A stretch of DNA of 47,961 bases from Spirochaetota bacterium (GCA_018816345.1 JAHIWG010000061.1:1-47961), one strand, 5' to 3'; positions 1-9,354 are shown, counted from the stretch's first letter. Numbers and translations are program-made. The notes: a model not told the origin generated them from the sequence alone.

Positions 1-663
1 CTGGACGCCGCGGGCCTCGGCCGCTGGGCCAGGCCGGCCCTCGGCATCTACACGAGGGCGTGGGGCCGATGGGTCCTCCGGGCCGTCGGCGTCAGGGCCA
101 CGGTCGAGGGAATCGAGAACGTGCCGGACGACGACCGCATCTGTTTCGTCGCCAACCACCAGGGAGACCTCGACATCGTCATAATGCTCGCGTTCATGCC
201 CAGGCCCGTCGGCTTCGTGGCCAAGAGCGAGGCCGCGTGGTTCCCCTTCATCAACATCTGGATAGCGGCGCTCGGCTCGTCGTTCATTAACAGGAAGAGC
301 CCTAGGCAGGGCATGAAGGCCATAGAGAGGGGCGTGCGCAGCATAGGGCGGGGCCACGCGATGGTCGTCTATCCCGAGGGCACGAGGAGCCGGAGCCCGG
401 CCATGCTGCCTTTCAGAAAGGGGGCGTTCAAGCTCGCGACCAGGTCCGACGCCACGATCGTCCCGGTCTCCATAGACGGCTCGTTCAAGGTCTGGGAGGC
501 CCATAACCGCATAGAGTCGGCAGACGTCCGAGTCGTCGTCCACCCGCCGATACGCACCGCCGGCCTCGGGGCCGAGGAGCGCAAGGCCGTCCCGGAGCTC
601 GCCAGGGCGGCCATCGCCTCCGGCCTCTCGGCGCCGGGAGCGCCCGAGGGCAGTATCGCCTAG
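1..663 (+). CDS. 1-acyl-sn-glycerol-3-phosphate acyltransferase (PlsC family), 5' end cut by window
   Basis: The reading frame is open from base 1, so the N-terminus lies outside the window; about 220 codons are visible. It shows the two signature blocks of the lysophosphatidate acyltransferase family: NHQGDLDI, which carries the catalytic HX4D pair (codons near 160-185), and VYPEGTRSRS, the acyl-acceptor-binding EGTRS block (codons near 367-400). Members transfer an acyl group from acyl-ACP or acyl-CoA to lysophosphatidate at the cytoplasmic membrane, making phosphatidate for phospholipid synthesis. The missing N-terminus probably holds the membrane-anchoring helix. An internal ATG at 121 would remove conserved sequence and is unlikely to be the start. 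Family assignment is firm; the exact acyl acceptor cannot be told from sequence. Confidence 0.9.
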   Translation: MDAAGLGRWARPALGIYTRAWGRWVLRAVGVRATVEGIENVPDDDRICFVANHQGDLDIVIMLAFMPRPVGFVAKSEAAWFPFINIWIAALGSSFINRKSPRQGMKAIERGVRSIGRGHAMVVYPEGTRSRSPAMLPFRKGAFKLATRSDATIVPVSIDGSFKVWEAHNRIESADVRVVVHPPIRTAGLGAEERKAVPELARAAIASGLSAPGAPEGSIA

Positions 664-703
664 CCGCGCGCGTTACGGGCTCGGCCCGCGCGCCGGCCCG
701 GGA

Positions 704-1549
704 CTAGAAAGCCGTTACCTTCTCGGAGAGCCGGAGCGGCGGGTAGATGCGCTCGGCCACCGGCGGCATGGAGTTATAGACCCAATCCACGTCGACGAAC
801 CCGCCGGAGCCGGCCTTGCGGAAACGCCCGCGCACGAGTACGTCCTCCATGCTCAAGGCCATCGCGAAGAGCGCGACGCTCGAGCCGTCGGGTATCCCGG
901 CGACCTCCTCCGGGTACTCGGTACCGGGCAGGTACGCGCGACCGCCGCCGGAGCACGACGCGGCCAGCTGGGGCACGACGCGGGGATAGCCGTCGGCGCC
1001 GACGTAGGCCGCGAACTTGAGGTTGCCCGGCCTCGAGACGAAGGCGCTCGTCCACGGGTTCATCGCCCCCGGATGCGGAGCCGGCCCGAGCCTCGGGCCG
1101 ATGGCCGCCTTGGCCAGGGCGCCCTTCGCGAAGCCCGCGACGACCCGCCCCATGGCGATAGGCTCGGCGCCGCTCGCGGATACCACGTCCAGGTAGTGCA
1201 CCGTGTGTATGCCGAAATACGAGTTATAGCGCCACATCGGCTTCTTATTCATCATAGCGTGCTCGGGGCCCGAGTCGGACTTCCCCGTCCACGAGGCGGT
1301 ACCGCGCCATACGCGCCTATCGAGCGACAGGAAGAGGAATCCGACCTTGCGCCGCTCCTCGGCGTAGCGCTTTCCCCGCCCCTCGCAGAACTGCCCGAAC
1401 ACGAGGCGGCGCGTATCAAGGGCCTGCATCGCGGTTATGAGCGTAATATGAGGCAAGCCGTCGGGATCCACGGTCGCCATCAGGCCGACCTTCCCGTCAG
1501 GCTCGAAATTAGGCAGATCGCCCTCGTCGAAACGGTCCTTCATCGTCAT
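704..1549 (-). CDS. Pyridoxamine 5'-phosphate oxidase-fold (FMN-binding) protein
   Basis: This 281-residue protein starts with a PNPOx split-barrel pattern (a GLMATVDPDGLPHITLI-like strand pair near residues 22-40), typical of FMN- or F420-binding flavin reductases of the pyridoxamine-phosphate-oxidase superfamily. A second, similar block near residues 180-200 (FAAYVGADGYPRVVPQL) suggests two related half-domains. The start is supported by AGGAGG five bases before ATG at 1549. It lies 46 bp downstream of the activase gene on the same strand and is probably the last gene of the glycyl-radical-enzyme operon. The substrate is unknown. A flavin reductase or electron-supply role for the neighbouring radical enzyme is a guess from context only. 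Confidence 0.75.
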   Translation of the reverse strand: MTMKDRFDEGDLPNFEPDGKVGLMATVDPDGLPHITLITAMQALDTRRLVFGQFCEGRGKRYAEERRKVGFLFLSLDRRVWRGTASWTGKSDSGPEHAMMNKKPMWRYNSYFGIHTVHYLDVVSASGAEPIAMGRVVAGFAKGALAKAAIGPRLGPAPHPGAMNPWTSAFVSRPGNLKFAAYVGADGYPRVVPQLAASCSGGGRAYLPGTEYPEEVAGIPDGSSVALFAMALSMEDVLVRGRFRKAGSGGFVDVDWVYNSMPPVAERIYPPLRLSEKVTAF

Positions 1550-1595
1550 CGCGCCCTCCTTTTATCGATGCGTCGAGAAAAAAACCCGCGCCGCG

Positions 1596-2594
1596 TCACG
1601 ATTCGTCCCGCGTCATCCCGGTCCATCGTACCTTGTCGGCCGGCCAGCCCTCGGAGACGGCGGCGCCGACGAGCGCGCCCATCTCGGAGGCGCTCTTCAG
1701 GGGAGCGCCCTCGAGCTCCCAGGCCCCGCCTAGGCTCCTGTACTTGCCCGAGCACAGGTTGTTGAAGGCGCACAGCTCCCATCGCTCCACCCGGCCCCGC
1801 GCCTCCGAGGCGAGGAAGCGCGCGATGCCCCGGACGTTCTCCGCCGAATCGGTCATGCCCGGGATGACGGGAGTGCGTACCCACAGTCGCTTCCGCCGCC
1901 CGCCCGGGGACTCCGACCCCGCGACCATGGCCACGGCCAGCCTGAAGTTATCCCGTATCGCCTCCAGGCTCCCGCCCACGTTGCGCGCGTGGCGCTCCGG
2001 GTCGGAGTCCTTGAGGTCGTAGAGGATAAGATCGGCGTGCTCGCAGGCCGCCTCGAACTGCTCGGGGGAGCACATGCCGCAGGTATCGATCGCGGTGCCG
2101 ACCCCCGCCTCCCGGAGCCTGGACAGGAGGTCCCGGACGAAGGGCGCCTGGAGGCAGGCCTCGCCGCCGGAGACGGTCACTCCGCCATCGTCCCCGAAGT
2201 ACGCCTCGTCCTTGAGGAGCTCGGCGGCCAGTGCCGCGGAGTCCCGCCTCGTTCCCCACAGCTCCATCGCCGCGGCGGGGCACTCGGCGGCGCAGGCCCC
2301 GCACGCCCGGCATCGCGACCTGTCGATGGAGACCCCGTCCCCGCCCAGGCTCAACGCCCCCGCCCCGCACGCGGAGACGCATAGCCCGCAGCCCAGGCAC
2401 CTCGCCTGCGTCCAGCGCGGCTGGGGCGTCGCCTTGATGCTCTCGGGGTTGTGGCACCAGCGGCAACGGAGGGAGCAGCCCTTGAGGAAGAGCGTGGTCC
2501 TGAGGCCCGGGCCGTCCTCCGTGCTCATGCGCTGTATCTCGAGGACCATGCCGCTCGTTTCGGTTACGTTCGTAGCGCCGCCGGGATACGCCAT
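1596..2594 (-). CDS. Glycyl radical enzyme activating enzyme (radical SAM)
   Basis: About 332 residues. The radical-SAM cluster motif CSLRCRWC (CX3CX2C) lies near residue 40 and is followed by an inserted ferredoxin-like domain with two 4Fe-4S motifs (CLGCGLCVSAC and CRACGACAAEC). That layout is typical of activases for non-PFL glycyl radical enzymes. It uses S-adenosylmethionine to abstract hydrogen from the glycine of the partner enzyme. The likely ATG start (2594) overlaps the partner's stop as TGATG, so the two are translationally coupled; an in-frame GTG lies three bases upstream at 2597. The partner is the enzyme encoded immediately upstream. Family call is firm; the substrate class follows from the partner. 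Confidence 0.93.
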   Translation of the reverse strand: MAYPGGATNVTETSGMVLEIQRMSTEDGPGLRTTLFLKGCSLRCRWCHNPESIKATPQPRWTQARCLGCGLCVSACGAGALSLGGDGVSIDRSRCRACGACAAECPAAAMELWGTRRDSAALAAELLKDEAYFGDDGGVTVSGGEACLQAPFVRDLLSRLREAGVGTAIDTCGMCSPEQFEAACEHADLILYDLKDSDPERHARNVGGSLEAIRDNFRLAVAMVAGSESPGGRRKRLWVRTPVIPGMTDSAENVRGIARFLASEARGRVERWELCAFNNLCSGKYRSLGGAWELEGAPLKSASEMGALVGAAVSEGWPADKVRWTGMTRDES

Positions 2595-5119
2595 CACAGC
2601 TTCTCGTGGGAGATCCTGGCTATCACCTCGTCCTGCAGTTCCTTGCCGATGCTCGTGAAGTACGCGTTATAGCCGGTGACGCGCACGAGCAGGTGTCGGT
2701 ACTCGGCGGGGCGCCTCTGCGCGTCGCGCAGGACCTCGGGGTCGAGCATGTTCACCTGGAGGGCCGTGCCGCCGTTCTCCGCGTAGCCGCGCAGGAAGGC
2801 CTTGAACTTGGCCTTGTTCTCCGGCTTCTTGATGAGCGCGGGATTGAAGCTGATCGTATGGCTCGCCCCGTTCGGCAGGACGTTTAGATAGCCGCCCCAG
2901 TCGCCGGCCTCGCCCTTCGCCGCGCGGCCGCCGAGGGCCTTGCCGACGGAGTTGGCGTTAGCGGTCGGTCCGTTGAGGTCGGCCCCGTTGGACGGGCATA
3001 TCGCGTTGGACAGGAACTGATCCTTGGGCCTGCCGTCGGGGCTGGCCGGCAGGATGAAGCCGTCGCCTACCCAATAGTTCCACGACAGCATGCCTGGCCT
3101 GAATCGCCTGCCCGTCGTCCCGGTCTCGTACTTCCAGGTCTCGGCCGTCCACAGCTCCATGACGCGGCGGGCCATGGCGTCGGCCTCGTCGTCGTCCCGG
3201 CCGTACTTCGGCGCCTGGTTCCTGGCCCTCGCCTGGAGGACCTCGTGGCCGACCCAGTTGTCCTTCAGGGCGCTGACGAGCTCGTCCATGGAGCAGGCGC
3301 GCTTCTCGAACACGAGGTAGCGCACGGCAAGCAGGGAGTCCACGGTCGTCGCGAACGTCACCGCCTCTATGGTCACGAAGTTGAGCTCGGGGCCGCCCTG
3401 GGTTATGTCCTTGCCCTTAGCCGCGCAGCCCCGCACGAGGGCGGACAGGTACGGCGTCGGGTGCATCGCGGCGCGCAGCCGGTCGCCGCGCTCGTATAGG
3501 TCGACTATGGCCTTTACTATGGAGCGCGTCTGCTCGGCGTACGCCTCCCAGAACTCCTCGAAGCCCTTGAAGCCCCGGGGATCCCCGGTCGCGGGGCCCT
3601 GCCTGACGGGCTTCTCGGTGACGCCGGTGACGGCGTCCGTGTGCGGCACGAGGGGCATGCCGTTACCGAGGGCCAGCTCCACGGCCTTGAGGAGGTTCAG
3701 GTTGCAATCCACCGTACCGGAGCGGTCGTTCCCGACCATCGTGTTCTCCAGGCAGCCTACGGATGCGTACTCGTGCACGTTGTCCTCGCGTATCAGGCCG
3801 CCGACGCCGGCTAGCCTCGATTCGCGCATCATGCCGGCCATGGATCGCTCGTCGAAGTTGAGGAGGAAGGGCGCGCCCTGGCTCGACGCTATCATGTCCA
3901 CGGCCTTGTCCAGCAAGGCCTCCGGGCTGCCCCGGTGGAGCCTCAGGTTAGGCTTGGGCTCGAGTATGGGCGACATGTCGTCTATCACCTCGAGGAGGAG
4001 GTAGGTAGCGTCGCTCGTCATGTCGACGCCGCCCGGGCCGAGGCCGGAGAGGTTGAAGAGCTGGCCGAAGCCGGCGGTGATGCCCTGGTTGCCTATCCGT
4101 ATCATGGAGTCGTACGCGGTATTGGCGTGCACCCAGAAGCAGCCGAGGATCTCCTTGGCGAAGTCCCGCGTCATGCCGGCGGCCTTAGATTCCTCCCAGA
4201 ACGGCTCCAGCATCCTATCGAGGTTGCCGAATGACACGCCGGGGCCCGGGTAGTTCTCGTCGCTCATCACCAGCATATGGGTCAGCCACAGCGACTGCAC
4301 GGCCTCCCACAGGTCGCGCGCGCCTTCCCAGGGCACCCGGGCGAGGTTGTCGGCCATCCGCCTAAGCTCGCCCTCCCGCGCGGGGTCCTCCTCGAGGGCG
4401 GCTAAGCGGAGCGCTTCGTCGCGATAGCGCGCGGCTAGCTCCCGCGGCATGGAGCAGGCGGTCTTCATCGCCCGTAGCTGGGCGCCCTGCCCGCCCGCGC
4501 GCTCGGCGTCGCTCAAGGCTTCGTACAGCGCGTCGAGCTCCGCGTCTATGGCCTTGAAGCCGTGGCGGAGCACGCGACCGTAATCGGGGATAAGGTGGCC
4601 CGCCGTCGGGCCCGCGTTCCCGAAGCCGTGGTTATGGAAGGCGATAGCGTCATGCCGAAGCCCGGCCTTGCCGTACAGGATCTTCTCGCGCTTCTTCGTC
4701 TGCGCCTTATCGAGGCAGAGGGACGTGTGGATATTGAAGCGGCCGCCGGCCAGCAGGTCCCCGGGCAGTATCTCCTGCGGGAGGCGGTCGAGCATCACCT
4801 TCTTGTTGAACCAGGCCCTGCGCTCGGGCAGGCTCGTCTCCCAGAAGCCCTCTCCCGGCTCAACGCGCTCGGCGACCTGCATATACGAGGTCGTGAAAGT
4901 CTGGAAGAACGCGTAGGTCTCCGGGACGATATGATAATTGCACTCGTTGTAGACGACGTCCCAGGGGGCGCCGTCCGTGAAGCTTATCTGCTGGTTGTTC
5001 CAGGCCCGGCCCGCGCCCTCGAAGTAATAATCCCTGAGGCCTAGCACCCTGGGCGATAAATTCGCCGGCCGCTTGATCCCCGCCTTAGTACCCGGCCTCT
5101 CGATGGCGCGTTCCTGCAT
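2594..5119 (-). CDS. Glycyl radical enzyme, arylacetate-decarboxylase-like
   Basis: 841 residues with the full PFL-type barrel. The glycyl radical motif RVTGYNAYF sits at the C-terminus (Gly near 816) and the thiyl-radical loop is VGCLENTMVGND (Cys near 456, Glu near 458). From memory, a Cys-Leu-Glu loop is found in 4-hydroxyphenylacetate decarboxylase and its relatives, as opposed to the GCVE of glycerol/choline lyases or the CC pair of PFL. A further Glu in the FVTIEAVTFATT block (near 585) resembles a conserved position of that group. HpdB is close to 900 residues and needs a small HpdC subunit; none is encoded here, which leans toward subunit-free types such as indoleacetate or phenylacetate decarboxylases, or a new substrate. 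The start has AGGAGG six bases upstream. Subfamily is inference. Confidence 0.85.
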   Translation of the reverse strand: MQERAIERPGTKAGIKRPANLSPRVLGLRDYYFEGAGRAWNNQQISFTDGAPWDVVYNECNYHIVPETYAFFQTFTTSYMQVAERVEPGEGFWETSLPERRAWFNKKVMLDRLPQEILPGDLLAGGRFNIHTSLCLDKAQTKKREKILYGKAGLRHDAIAFHNHGFGNAGPTAGHLIPDYGRVLRHGFKAIDAELDALYEALSDAERAGGQGAQLRAMKTACSMPRELAARYRDEALRLAALEEDPAREGELRRMADNLARVPWEGARDLWEAVQSLWLTHMLVMSDENYPGPGVSFGNLDRMLEPFWEESKAAGMTRDFAKEILGCFWVHANTAYDSMIRIGNQGITAGFGQLFNLSGLGPGGVDMTSDATYLLLEVIDDMSPILEPKPNLRLHRGSPEALLDKAVDMIASSQGAPFLLNFDERSMAGMMRESRLAGVGGLIREDNVHEYASVGCLENTMVGNDRSGTVDCNLNLLKAVELALGNGMPLVPHTDAVTGVTEKPVRQGPATGDPRGFKGFEEFWEAYAEQTRSIVKAIVDLYERGDRLRAAMHPTPYLSALVRGCAAKGKDITQGGPELNFVTIEAVTFATTVDSLLAVRYLVFEKRACSMDELVSALKDNWVGHEVLQARARNQAPKYGRDDDEADAMARRVMELWTAETWKYETGTTGRRFRPGMLSWNYWVGDGFILPASPDGRPKDQFLSNAICPSNGADLNGPTANANSVGKALGGRAAKGEAGDWGGYLNVLPNGASHTISFNPALIKKPENKAKFKAFLRGYAENGGTALQVNMLDPEVLRDAQRRPAEYRHLLVRVTGYNAYFTSIGKELQDEVIARISHEKL

Positions 5120-5130
5120 AGTCGGCCTCC

Positions 5131-5147
5131 TACTGGTTCTACCAATT
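5131..5147. promoter_or_regulatory. GntR/FadR-like operator before the glycyl radical enzyme gene
   Basis: A TGGT-N3-ACCA palindrome (5134-5144) with flanks that nearly match on both sides lies 12-28 bases upstream of the glycyl-radical-enzyme start. It sits between the ribosome binding site and a possible -10 (CATAAT or TATCAT on the minus strand). The core fits the FadR subgroup of GntR regulators, whose consensus has TGGT-N3-ACCA at its centre. No GntR gene is in the window, so the regulator would act in trans. Confidence 0.45.
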
Positions 5148-5223
5148 ATGATAGCACCATATCAGAGGCCCCGCAAGGAGAATCGCGCGGCGCTCGCCGA
5201 CGGCCGTACGCCGGCCGGCCCGC

Positions 5224-7215
5224 CTAGATCCTGAAGAACGCCATGGCGCCGTCGAGCTCCCGGGCCCTATCCGCCAGGGCCTCGGCCGTATCCGAGACGA
5301 CCGAGGCCTGGGCCGCTATCTGCTCGCTGGTCGCCGAGAACTCCTCGGAGATGGACGCGTTCTGCTGTATCACGGTATCGAGCTGGGTAACCGCGTCGGC
5401 GATCTGGGTAGCGCCGGAATCCTGCTCCCTAGCCGCGACGGCTATCTCCTGGACCAGCTCCGACGTGCGACGGATATCCGGCACCATCTCGTCGAGCATC
5501 GTGCCGGCCTTCTCGGCGATAGCCACGGAGCTGAGCGATAGCGACGATATCTCGCCCGCGGCCAGCTTCGAGCGCTCGGCCAGCTTCCCTACCTCGCTCG
5601 CCACGACGGCGAAGCCCTTGCCGTGGGCCCCGGCGCGCGCGGCCTCGATGCTCGCGTTAAGGGAGAGCATATTGGTCTGCCTCGCGATATCCTCGATGAC
5701 CGCTATCTTCTCGGCTATCTGCCGCATCGCGAGCACGGTCTCCTTGACCGAGGCGGAGCTCGCCTCGATGTCGCTGGCGGCCTTCTTCGCGATCCGCTCG
5801 GTCTGCGCCGAGTTCTCGGCGCTCTGCTTGATGTTGGCGCTCATCTGCTCTACGGAGGCGGAAACCTGCTCCGCGTTGGCGGCCTGCTCGGTAGCGCCCT
5901 GCGACAACTCCTGGCTGGAGTCGGAGACGCCCTGGATGCCCGTTAGCATCTCGCGGGCCCCGGACGACAGGTCGGAGGAGCTCATGCTTATGGCGTCGCT
6001 CGCCTCCTTGACCTCGCCCACTACCGCGAGCAGCTTCGTCGCCATCGAGTCCATGGCCCCGGCGAGCGCGCCGAGCTCGTCGGCCCTGGCGAGCATCCCC
6101 CGCTCCGGCCGGACGCGCAGGTCGCCCTCGGCTATTGACACCATCAACGCCTGCGCGACCTTGATCGGCCTGGCCACGCTGGTCGCGACGACCGTGATGA
6201 CGACGGCTCCGAGCGCCACGCCGCAGACGCCGAGCGCTATCATCAGCGTCATGAGGCGCCGGACGGGGGCGAGCATCTCGGTCAGGGGCAGGACGAGCGC
6301 CACCGACCACGGCCTGGCGTCGGTTCCGACCCTGACCGGGGAGTAGCGGAGGTACGACATGGCGCCCGTCTGGAGGTTCTTCTTGAAGACGGAGAAATTG
6401 CCCCCCGCCGCTATGGCCGCCAAGTTCTCCGCCTGGCGATCGGGGATATCCTGGCCCACCTGCAAGCCTATCAAGTCGGCCTTAGGATGGACGACTCGCT
6501 TACCCTCGTTATCGGTCATTATGGTATACGAGCCCTCGATGGGCTTGAACGCCGAGACTATATCGGAGATGCTCTTGATGGCGATGGTGCTCCCTACGAC
6601 GCCTATGACCCGGCCGCCTACCAACATCGGGGTAGCGAACCCGGAGTAGAATTTCTCGTCCTCCTTCTTTCCCGTGCTAGACTGGGCGAAGGGCTGTACA
6701 ATGACGTCGACCTTCTCCGTCCTCGCCCGCTCTATGTACGGCGCCTTGCCGGCGGCCTCCGTCCACGGCACCTGGATCACTTTGCGGTCGGGCGAATAGG
6801 TCCACGCGGTCGCGAAGCGCCCGGTCTCGGTCTGCAGGATACCCGCGGCCTTGGCCGCAACCTCGTCGCCCATCGCGCCCGGCTCCATGAAGACCCAAAC
6901 GGCCAACATGCGGGGGTCAGCCTCCAAGGCCGGGAGGATCATCCTGGCGAGGACCTCCCTGTCGCGCAGCCCTGCGCGATACGCGCCTTCGATGGAGCGG
7001 GCGAGGCCCTTTAGAACGAACATGCCGTTCTCGAGCTCTACCTTGACGGACGAGGCTACCCGCTCGGCCATCTCGTCGCCCCTGCTCACTATCTCCGCCT
7101 TGATGACTCGCTCCGCCGTGAAGTACGACGCGAGTATGACCGCGGCCAAGGTGCCTATGAATATCAGGATGGACGGAACAAGTATTTTCTCGCGGATCTT
7201 CAGCTTGAAACGCAT
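5224..7215 (-). CDS. Methyl-accepting chemotaxis protein with dCache-type sensor
   Basis: 663 residues from ATG 7215, chosen because GGGAGG precedes it; the frame extends 30 codons further upstream without a better start. Order: TM1 (about 11-32), a periplasmic dCache-like sensor (about 40-315, with the [13 protein letters not shown]-type strand and a repeated PAS-like half), TM2 (about 321-345), HAMP (about 346-400) and a long cytoplasmic coiled-coil signalling domain. The conserved hairpin tip around residues 510-550 ([15 protein letters not shown] then [17 protein letters not shown]) binds CheA and CheW. dCache sensors usually bind small metabolites; the ligand is unknown. A short inverted repeat (7241-7257) lies in the leader. 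It is transcribed alone toward the glycyl radical operon. Confidence 0.95.
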   Translation of the reverse strand: MRFKLKIREKILVPSILIFIGTLAAVILASYFTAERVIKAEIVSRGDEMAERVASSVKVELENGMFVLKGLARSIEGAYRAGLRDREVLARMILPALEADPRMLAVWVFMEPGAMGDEVAAKAAGILQTETGRFATAWTYSPDRKVIQVPWTEAAGKAPYIERARTEKVDVIVQPFAQSSTGKKEDEKFYSGFATPMLVGGRVIGVVGSTIAIKSISDIVSAFKPIEGSYTIMTDNEGKRVVHPKADLIGLQVGQDIPDRQAENLAAIAAGGNFSVFKKNLQTGAMSYLRYSPVRVGTDARPWSVALVLPLTEMLAPVRRLMTLMIALGVCGVALGAVVITVVATSVARPIKVAQALMVSIAEGDLRVRPERGMLARADELGALAGAMDSMATKLLAVVGEVKEASDAISMSSSDLSSGAREMLTGIQGVSDSSQELSQGATEQAANAEQVSASVEQMSANIKQSAENSAQTERIAKKAASDIEASSASVKETVLAMRQIAEKIAVIEDIARQTNMLSLNASIEAARAGAHGKGFAVVASEVGKLAERSKLAAGEISSLSLSSVAIAEKAGTMLDEMVPDIRRTSELVQEIAVAAREQDSGATQIADAVTQLDTVIQQNASISEEFSATSEQIAAQASVVSDTAEALADRARELDGAMAFFRI

Positions 7216-7308
7216 CGGGGCCTCCCGTAAATAGCAAGGCCGTACCTTTCCGGTACGCCCGCTAATAAGCCTATGCTCCTCTTCTCGCTTGTCAATGATG
7301 GGCAAAGT

Positions 7309-7345
7309 AAAAAAAAGGCGTCGCCCCCCCGGAGGGCGCGACGCC
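7309..7345 (-). terminator. Intrinsic terminator after the ato operon
   Basis: Read on the minus strand, an 8-bp perfect stem (GGCGTCGC / GCGACGCC) with a GC-rich loop is followed at once by eight T residues. It lies about 50 bases beyond the thiolase stop and before the chemotaxis receptor's start, so it ends the permease-CoA-transferase-thiolase transcript. Confidence 0.9.
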
Positions 7346-7394
7346 GTTGGATTCCCCGCGCCGGGCCGCCGATGCGGCGGCCGGGGCGCTACGA

Positions 7395-8654
7395 TCAGTC
7401 GGCGCGCCTCAATACGGTGACGCAGTTGGTCACCGACGAGCCGCCGACGTTGAGCACGACGCCGACCTCGGGCGCGCCCTTCGCCGGGGCCGCGCCTATG
7501 GGCTGGCCGACGAGCTGCTTATAGAGCAGGGCGTGCATGGAGGCGCCGGTCGCGCCGACCGGGTGGCCCTTCGACTTGAGCCCGCCGGAGAGGTTCACGC
7601 AGACTTCGTCGTCGCGGGTGAAGCGGCCGGCCAGGTAGTCGTCGCCGCCCTCGCCGTCGGCAGAGAGGCCCAGGGCCTCGGTGCACAGGATCTGGTTGAT
7701 GGTGAAGCAGTCGTGCACCTCGGCCACGTCGACGTCCTTGGCCGCTATGCCCGCCTCGGCGAAGGCGAGCCTCGCGGCCTCCTTGGCCGCCATGAGCTCC
7801 CACATGTTGGGGCGCACGTTGATGGCCAGGCGCTCCGTCGTATGCCCTATGCCGGCTATCTCGACGACGGGCTTACCGCGCTTCCGCGCGGACTCGGTGC
7901 TCGTGATGACGAGGGCCGCCGCCCCGTCGGAGACGAGGGAGCAGTCGTGGAGCCGTAGCGGCGACGCTATCATGGGGTTCTTCTCCTCGGGCAGGCCGAG
8001 TATGGCGGCCGCGCTCGACAGGCCTAGCTTATCGGCCGGGGAGCCCTTGCCGAAGTGCGCGAGCGGGTTATCCAGGCCGTTGCGGTAGCACATCGCCGAG
8101 ACCGCCGCCAGCATCTCGGCCAGCTTACGGTCCGACAGCTTATAATGGTCCCGGTAGCCCTTGGCGTACTCGGCGAACAGCCCGGGGAACGTCATGCCCG
8201 TCGCCCCCTCGCTAGCCCAGTGCGACGAGCAGGCGAGGGCGTGGGTCACGCCCTTGGTATCGAGCAGGTTCATCTTCTCGACGCCTATGACGAGGGCCGT
8301 CTCGCATCGTCCCGACTCCACGGCGTAGAGAGCGTTATAGAGCGCCACCGATGAGCTGGCGCAGGCGTCCTCGCAGCGGGTGGCCGACTTGAACCTGAGG
8401 CCCGCCGGGTCCACCTCGAGCGCGTTAGGCGCCAGGTGCTCCTGGTTGGCGAACAGCGACGGCGAGCAGCTGCCCACCCATATGCCGTCGACGCTCCCCG
8501 CCTCGACGCCCGCGTCGGCGAGGGCGCCGCGCCCGGCCTCGTTCAGGAGCTCGTATATCGACTTGAGGTCGGTGACCTCCTTGGTTTCCCTATCCTTCTT
8601 GACGAACGAACCGAAGGCGGTATTATGCGCCCCGATTATGCTTACCTTGCTCAT
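7395..8654 (-). CDS. Thiolase (acetyl-CoA acetyltransferase, SCP2/archaeal type)
   Basis: 419 residues. It carries the nucleophilic cysteine in CEDACASSS (Cys near 98), the HDCF catalytic block near residue 316 and GHPVGATG near the C-terminus. These are the signatures of the SCP2-thiolase/archaeal acetyl-CoA acetyltransferase branch; the classical C-terminal CXGGG cysteine motif of AtoB-type thiolases is not present (NVGGSS is in that place). In this operon it would cleave acetoacetyl-CoA (or a 3-ketoacyl-CoA) to acetyl-CoA in the cytoplasm. It lies 24 bp after CoA-transferase subunit B and is the last gene before the terminator. Function is firm at the thiolase level; the chain length is not known. 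Confidence 0.88.
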   Translation of the reverse strand: MSKVSIIGAHNTAFGSFVKKDRETKEVTDLKSIYELLNEAGRGALADAGVEAGSVDGIWVGSCSPSLFANQEHLAPNALEVDPAGLRFKSATRCEDACASSSVALYNALYAVESGRCETALVIGVEKMNLLDTKGVTHALACSSHWASEGATGMTFPGLFAEYAKGYRDHYKLSDRKLAEMLAAVSAMCYRNGLDNPLAHFGKGSPADKLGLSSAAAILGLPEEKNPMIASPLRLHDCSLVSDGAAALVITSTESARKRGKPVVEIAGIGHTTERLAINVRPNMWELMAAKEAARLAFAEAGIAAKDVDVAEVHDCFTINQILCTEALGLSADGEGGDDYLAGRFTRDDEVCVNLSGGLKSKGHPVGATGASMHALLYKQLVGQPIGAAPAKGAPEVGVVLNVGGSSVTNCVTVLRRAD

Positions 8655-8678
8655 CGTATTCCCCCCTAGTAGCTATGA

Positions 8679-9344
8679 TTAACCTAGATCTACTTCCATG
8701 CAATCCTTATCGACGACGATGTCGGCGTCGGTCTTCTCAAGGATATACTCCACGGTGTAGGGCTTGAAGTACTCCTTCAGCGCGAACGCGCCGCCGCGGA
8801 CCTCGAAGAAGCCGATATCGGTGACGACGTAGTCCACCTCGGCCGCGGCGGTCAACGGCAGCCTGCACCTGCGCAGTAGCTTCGAGGCCCCGCTATTGTC
8901 GAAGTGCTGGGTCGCGGCGAACACCTTCTTGGCGCCGACCGTCAGGTCCATCGCTCCGCCCATGCCCGGGACGAGCTTTCCCGGCACCTTGTAATTGGCG
9001 AGGTTGCCTAGCTGATCGACCTCGAGCACGCCGAGCACCGTGTAGTCCACGTGCCCGCCGCGGATGATGCCGAAGCTGGTAGCCGAGTCGAAGAAGCATC
9101 CGCCCGGCTGGATAGTCACGCAGGCGCCTCCGGCGTTGACGAGCATCGGGTCCTCCTCCCCCTTGGCGGGGGCCGGGCCGAGCCCGAGGAAGCCGTTCTC
9201 CGACTGGAGCACTATAGTGACGCCCGCGGGCACGTAGTTGCCAACCAGGGTCGGGAGCCCTATGCCGAGGTTGACCACGTCGCCGTCGCGGAAGAAGCGC
9301 GCGATGCGCTTGGCTATGTTTTCCTTATTCGCTACGTATTCCAT
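8679..9344 (-). CDS. 3-oxoacid (acetoacetate/butyrate) CoA-transferase subunit B
   Basis: 221 residues of the CoA-transferase beta family. The catalytic glutamate lies in the SENGFLGLGP block (Glu near 49), which forms the enzyme-CoA thioester, and a conserved GGAMDL block follows near residue 128. With subunit A it moves CoA from acetyl-CoA or succinyl-CoA to acetoacetate or a short-chain fatty acid. It starts 10 bp after the stop of the A subunit gene, as expected for a stoichiometric pair. The gene context (permease, two CoA-transferase subunits, thiolase, two-component pair) corresponds to AtoA of the E. coli atoSC-atoDAEB system. The acid actually used cannot be told from the sequence. 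Confidence 0.92.
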   Translation of the reverse strand: MEYVANKENIAKRIARFFRDGDVVNLGIGLPTLVGNYVPAGVTIVLQSENGFLGLGPAPAKGEEDPMLVNAGGACVTIQPGGCFFDSATSFGIIRGGHVDYTVLGVLEVDQLGNLANYKVPGKLVPGMGGAMDLTVGAKKVFAATQHFDNSGASKLLRRCRLPLTAAAEVDYVVTDIGFFEVRGGAFALKEYFKPYTVEYILEKTDADIVVDKDCMEVDLG

Positions 9345-9354
9345 CGCTGTCCCC

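Noticed and set aside
7241-7257. CGTACC-N5-GGTACG inverted repeat before the chemotaxis receptor as an operator or riboswitch
   Set aside because: Only six base pairs with a short loop; too weak to call on its own in GC-rich DNA.
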